Position numbers and translations under genes: made by a program. A DNA stretch of 15,996 nucleotides from CAIUSP01 sp964594365 (lineage in GTDB: Bacteria; Actinomycetota; Thermoleophilia; Solirubrobacterales; 70-9): positions 1 to 15,996 of the forward strand of contig CAZQMB010000024.1 of assembly GCA_964594365.1 (NCBI GenBank), read 5' to 3'. Below the pieces are notes generated by a model, which had not been told where the DNA came from, searched no databases, and was given only the letters and a program-made list of their open reading frames with translations. The stretch's first letter is position 1. Every line of letters begins with the position of its first letter. This document shows positions 13,901 to 15,996 of this stretch, one piece after another.

Positions 13901-14232
13901 GCGCCGGGCTGGTGGTGGCCAGGCAACGGCCCGCGACCGCGAACGGGATGGTCTTCGTGCTGCTCGAAGACGAGCACGATCTCTTCAACGTCGTGCTCAC
14001 GCCACCGGTGGCCGAAGAGCACTCGCTGACGCTCAGGTTGTCGCGCCTGCTCGAGGTGACCGGCAGGGTGGAGAGGCGTGGAGGTACCACCAGCATCCTC
14101 GCCGGCAGCATCTCACCGCTGCGGGTGGAACGGCCCGAGGCGGGGAAGAATCCTCCTCATCCGGTCGGCGGTGTGACTAGCATTGCCTTCGACCGAATCA
14201 AATCGTTGCGATCGAGAAAGGCGAGGACTTGA
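10906..14232 (+). CDS. dnaE2: DnaE2 (ImuC), error-prone C-family DNA polymerase
   Basis: A 1108-residue polymerase starting at GTG 10906, 3 nt after the DUF6504 stop. The N-terminal PHP domain has HCHSAYSFGDG (13-23) and LTDHDN (44-49). The palm holds PDIDLDF (407-413) with catalytic Asp410 and Asp412, and KIDLLGLG with Asp561 as the third acid. The finger/thumb region has GVFQIESRAQ and RPGPIKGGAVHPY. QPMGFYPP (793-800) and the following VDVNAS are hallmarks of DnaE2 rather than DnaE1. An OB-fold is at about 995-1035. DnaE2 extends past lesions and causes damage-induced mutation, working with ImuB. The last 30 or so residues (after NPPHPVGG) do not look like usual DnaE2 ends. The stop overlaps the start of the next gene (TTGA). 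Confidence 0.96.
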   Translation: MPGVEVPATGELHCHSAYSFGDGASAPDELALAAAKLGYRFLALTDHDNLCGAMEFAHACKGVGVKPISGCELTVAFADGAIGHLTLLVESAEGWSNLCRVVTEAHDRADPDAGPVIELDRLGDLAEGLICLSGCARNGLLCESWHADGGSAGLMRARQLSEVFGRDGLWVEIQRPFHRDDRARNRWLAGIASQIGSRCVATGNAHAHDASRWQLQEVLVAAHAGRTLAGSEALRRGNSMIGLSTREEMRSRFVGYEEAVDEMAAVAERIEFDLTSDLGYRYPGAGDPEADRRLADLCRDRLDERYPSADRNRDQAVSRLETELDLISSLGLSGFFCLHREILELAREVAVEVRGPSAARSLLPPGRGRGSSVSSIVCYLTGLSHVDPISNDLTLGRFLNEDLSAVPDIDLDFPRDIRHRLIPRVQEHYGTERSALVSTFATYRSRSATRDLARALSLPPAEVELVCKSVGSYADPERSAARMREALGRERFDSPGWATVRRLAPEMLGLPRHISQHPGGMVVSTEPLIGMCPSQPAAMEGRRILQWDKDSCSDAGFLKIDLLGLGMLSAVERCVDEIERTRRERVDLSRIPHDDRSTWESIRRADTLGVFQIESRAQIQMLRRTQPQDLEELAIQVALVRPGPIKGGAVHPYVERRAKQRIDPSYRPPYDHPLLESVLAETLGVIVFQDQVLGVAQALAGFSVEEAEGLRRAMSRKRSHRALVGYRERFLSGAASRGVSAETAERVFAQIEGFSGFGFPKSHSVAFGLLAYQSTWLRTHYGSEFLCALLNEQPMGFYPPDALVHEAQHRGVDVLPVDVNASAVECRVETSGAVAGPEGAPPVRLGLACVNGLSGEDASAAMSGRESGGVYRDVADLAARSGVSPAGLRRLAWAGACDSLLVSDHSLSSGRRPALWQAGAVPVATRSGGSTQLAIGSGGAGETPALPAQSRWEEVQSAYETTGISLGDHPIGVLRERLPADWGDSRRITRMKQGRQVTCAGLVVARQRPATANGMVFVLLEDEHDLFNVVLTPPVAEEHSLTLRLSRLLEVTGRVERRGGTTSILAGSISPLRVERPEAGKNPPHPVGGVTSIAFDRIKSLRSRKART
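14178..14183 (+). promoter_or_regulatory. Possible internal -10 element (TAGCAT) before the dehydratase gene
   Basis: TAGCAT lies inside the end of dnaE2, 45 nt before TTG 14229, and could give the dehydratase gene an SOS-independent transcript with a leader holding AAAGG (14217-14221). Confidence 0.3.
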
Positions 14233-14507
14233 CCCTTCTGGGAGATGACGACATCAAGAAGAAGCTGAAAGAGCACGAAGGCTGGCGCCATCGAGAGGAC
14301 TGCCTGGTCAAGTCGTACGACCGGGGTGACTTCAAGGGCGCGGTCGAGTTCGTCTCGAAGATCGTCGCCCCGGCCGACGAGATGAACCACCACCCCGACG
14401 TGGCTATCGCCTGGTCGCAGGTGGAGGTCTCGGTCACGAGCCATGACGAAGGCGGCATCACCGAGTCCGACTTCGAGTTGATCGGCAAGATCGACGAGTT
14501 GGCCTAG
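14229..14507 (+). CDS. Pterin-4a-carbinolamine dehydratase (PCD/DCoH)
   Basis: A 92-residue protein, the usual length for the family. EMNHHPDV (near residue 55) is the conserved active-site motif, and WRHREDCLVKSYDRGDFKGAVEFVSKI precedes it as in other members. It dehydrates 4a-hydroxytetrahydrobiopterin to recycle the pterin cofactor after aromatic hydroxylation; no aromatic hydroxylase is in the window, so its actual partner is unknown. The start is TTG 14229, with AAAGG 7 nt upstream. The start overlaps the dnaE2 stop (TTGA), which may couple translation to the SOS operon. Confidence 0.93.
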   Translation: MTLLGDDDIKKKLKEHEGWRHREDCLVKSYDRGDFKGAVEFVSKIVAPADEMNHHPDVAIAWSQVEVSVTSHDEGGITESDFELIGKIDELA

Positions 14508-14525
14508 AGCCGTCGGTACTGCTGA

Positions 14526-14531
14526 TAGGCT
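14526..14531 (+). promoter_or_regulatory. -10 element (TAGGCT) before the leader ORF and the CNNM gene
   Basis: TAGGCT is identical to the hexamer before the rhomboid gene. It ends 8 nt before TTG 14540 and 14 nt before ATG 14546, and lies in the gap after the dehydratase stop. Confidence 0.5.
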
Positions 14532-14539
14532 CGCCAGAG

Positions 14540-14635
14540 TTGTCGATGGAAGACGAGGACCCCGGAGGTAAGGCGCCCCTGAGCGGGCGCGAGATGCAGG
14601 TCGTGCAGGCGATGCCGGGAGTACTCCTGCCATGA
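14540..14635 (+). CDS. Short leader ORF overlapping the CNNM gene start
   Basis: An open frame of 31 codons from TTG 14540, or 29 from ATG 14546. Its TGA (14633-14635) overlaps the ATG of the CNNM gene (14632) in an ATGA. The peptide begins MEDEDPGGKAPL (from ATG 14546) and ends MQVVQAMPGVLLP; it is acidic at the start and has no signal or membrane segment. The TAGGCT hexamer 8 nt upstream of TTG 14540 fits the leaderless pattern of the window. It may be a real small protein, a regulatory leader or a translational coupler; I recognise no family. An SD-like GGAGGT (14564-14569) lies inside it with no start nearby. Confidence 0.4.
   Translation: MSMEDEDPGGKAPLSGREMQVVQAMPGVLLP
14618..14627 (+). 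promoter_or_regulatory. Palindrome GGAGTACTCC holding the CNNM ribosome site
   Basis: A perfect 10-bp palindrome whose GGAG half lies 10 nt before ATG 14632. The loop would be too short for an RNA hairpin, so it is either chance or a protein-binding site. Confidence 0.25.
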
Positions 14636-15963
14636 CCGCCGTGCTGTTGGTCCTCGTGCTGCTCCTGATCGTGGCGAACGGCTTCTTCGTCGCGGCCGAA
14701 TTCGCGCTGGTGCGCTCGCGCCACTCGCGGATGGACGAGTACGTCCAGCAGGGCAGCCGCAGTGCGAAGCTCGCCTTGAAGCAGATGGATCAGGTCGACG
14801 AGTACGTCGCCACCTGCCAGGTGGGGATCACGCTCGCTTCGATCGGAATCGGTTTCATCGGTGAACCGTTGTTCGCGGGGTGGCTGGAGCCACTGTTCGG
14901 TGACTTCATGGGGAAGGGACTCTCGATCGTCATCTCGATCGCGATCGCCTACCTGCTGATCACTCTGGCCCACGTGATCGTGGGAGAGCAGGCGCCGAAG
15001 ATGTACGCGATCTCCGCCGCCGAGCCGACGATGCGAAGGATCGCCCGCCCGCTGGAGTTCTTCCGCCTGGCCTTCCACCCGCTGATCGTGATCACCAACC
15101 GCCCGGCCAACTTCATCGTCGAGAAGATCTTCCGTCAGCCGATCGTCTCGGAGGGCGAGGCAGCGAGCTCAAAGGAGCTCCAGGTGCTGATCGCCCGCAG
15201 CGTGGTGGGCGGTGATCTCGATCCCGGCGAGGCGGTGATGCTGCGCGGAGTCTTCCACCTGCACGAGCAGGAGGCGCGCGAGGTGATGACCCCCATCCCC
15301 GCGGTGATCTCGATCGACGATTCGGCCACGGTGCGCGAGGCGCTGGAGAAGTGCACCGACTCCGGCCACAACCGATTGCTGGTGATCGAAGACGGAAACC
15401 CCGACAAGGTCAAGGGGATCGCCCACGCGCTCAAACTCGCCCGCCTCTACATGGAGCAGGGTCCCGACATCTCGATCGAGCAGGCGATCCGCCCGGCGTT
15501 GATCGTGCCCGAGACCAAGCCGCTCGACGACTTGCTCACCGAACTGCAGCACCAGCGCTCATCGATCGGTGTGGTGGCCGATGAGTACGGGCGTACCATC
15601 GGCATCACCACGGTCGAGGACATCCTCGAAGAGGTTGTGGGCGAGATCGAGGACGAGACCGACCCTCTCGCAGGCTCGCTGCGGCGCCTGGCCAACGGCG
15701 ACTGGTACGTGCGCGGACATGTGTCGCTCGGTGACCTGGAGGAGGCAGAGATCAACCTGCCGGTCGACACCGACGCCTTCAACTCGATCGGCGGTTACGT
15801 GTTCGACGAGCTCGGTCGCCTGCCCAAGCGCGGAGACGTGATCCAGACCGACGGGTGGGAGATACGCGTGGAACAGGTGCGCGAGAACCGGGTCGAGGCG
15901 GTGCGGATCATCGCGGTTCCAGACAGCGGCTCCGAGGGCGAGGAGACCGGGGAGGACAAGTAG
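14632..15963 (+). CDS. CNNM/HlyC-CorC family CBS-domain membrane transporter
   Basis: A 443-residue protein with the complete family layout. The CNNM (DUF21) membrane domain spans about 1-170, with hydrophobic segments near 1-22, 63-85, 96-117 and 139-157 and the conserved GEQAPK (118-123). A CBS pair follows (about 216-340), starting REVMTPI (216-222) and containing VADEYGRTIGITTVEDILEEVVG (315-337). The C-terminal CorC_HlyC domain spans about 345-430, with DTDAFNSIGGYVFDELGRLP, and a short acidic tail ends the protein. The family includes Mg2+/Co2+ exporters (CorC, MpfA) as well as proteins annotated 'hemolysin'; divalent-cation transport is the likely role, with CBS domains sensing adenosine nucleotides. 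ATG 14632 overlaps the stop of a leader ORF. Confidence 0.95.
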   Translation: MTAVLLVLVLLLIVANGFFVAAEFALVRSRHSRMDEYVQQGSRSAKLALKQMDQVDEYVATCQVGITLASIGIGFIGEPLFAGWLEPLFGDFMGKGLSIVISIAIAYLLITLAHVIVGEQAPKMYAISAAEPTMRRIARPLEFFRLAFHPLIVITNRPANFIVEKIFRQPIVSEGEAASSKELQVLIARSVVGGDLDPGEAVMLRGVFHLHEQEAREVMTPIPAVISIDDSATVREALEKCTDSGHNRLLVIEDGNPDKVKGIAHALKLARLYMEQGPDISIEQAIRPALIVPETKPLDDLLTELQHQRSSIGVVADEYGRTIGITTVEDILEEVVGEIEDETDPLAGSLRRLANGDWYVRGHVSLGDLEEAEINLPVDTDAFNSIGGYVFDELGRLPKRGDVIQTDGWEIRVEQVRENRVEAVRIIAVPDSGSEGEETGEDK

Positions 15964-15982
15964 TCCCGTCGGCGAACACCCC

Positions 15983-15988
15983 TATAGT
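15983..15988 (+). promoter_or_regulatory. -10 element (TATAGT) of the next gene
   Basis: TATAGT lies 20 nt after the CNNM stop, with 8 nt left in the window. By the pattern seen here, a start codon would be expected just past the window edge. Confidence 0.4.
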
Positions 15989-15996
15989 GGCCTTCT

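Noticed and set aside
11412..14180. A 922-codon plus-strand open frame inside dnaE2
   Set aside because: It lies in another frame of a gene with full DnaE2 motifs. Its product is rich in Arg, Gly and Pro, as expected from a high-GC shadow frame, and has no recognisable domain.

Overview
The window is high-GC bacterial DNA, most likely from an actinobacterium of the class Thermoleophilia (Solirubrobacterales or a relative). Evidence for this: a SOS cassette of imuB, a DUF6504 gene and dnaE2; a zinc-finger rhomboid protease of actinobacterial type; a DUF4383 membrane protein; and two secreted-protein families I associate with Thermoleophilia (the GTSQIQNGAVTGSKL-type protein and the FDDDI...GLGKC type). 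The placement is by recognition, not by a search.

Layout. 1-3174: a run of secreted proteins of unknown function (42-809, 1016-1462, and two tandem paralogues at 1703-2422 and 2455-3174), with a tRNA-Thr(UGU) on the minus strand at 1537-1610. A copy of the tRNA 3' end lies 644 bp away at 891-922, inside a decayed tRNA-like segment. 3205-7058: a plus-strand group with a maleylacetate reductase-like dehydrogenase, a single-chain PlsC-GpsA fusion for phospholipid precursor synthesis, an ECF-type sigma factor, and a small single-span membrane protein. The last three are joined by 4-nt stop/start overlaps. 7080-8394: two minus-strand genes, a cysteine-rich exported protein with a lysine-rich tail and a DUF4383 membrane protein. 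8471-9283: rhomboid protease. 9359-14507: a SOS mutagenesis operon headed by a perfect LexA palindrome (imuB, DUF6504 gene, dnaE2), with a pterin-4a-carbinolamine dehydratase gene overlapping the end of dnaE2. 14540-15963: a short leader ORF whose stop overlaps the start of a CNNM/HlyC-type CBS transporter.

How the genes work together. ImuB (a catalytically dead Y-family polymerase) and DnaE2 form the core of an inducible translesion mutasome; no imuA'-type recA-like gene is present. The PlsC-GpsA fusion would make glycerol-3-phosphate and also acylate lysophosphatidate, the first and third steps around phosphatidate; the coupled sigma factor and membrane protein suggest envelope-linked regulation, which is inference. 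Many genes carry a TANNNT -10-like hexamer only 7-9 nt before the start codon, the arrangement expected for leaderless transcripts; I used this to choose several starts.

No CRISPR array, insertion sequence, transposase, integrase or rRNA was seen. There is no stretch over 300 bases without a gene; the longest gaps are 810-1015 (the tRNA-like remnant and a promoter) and 1463-1702 (a terminator and the tRNA).
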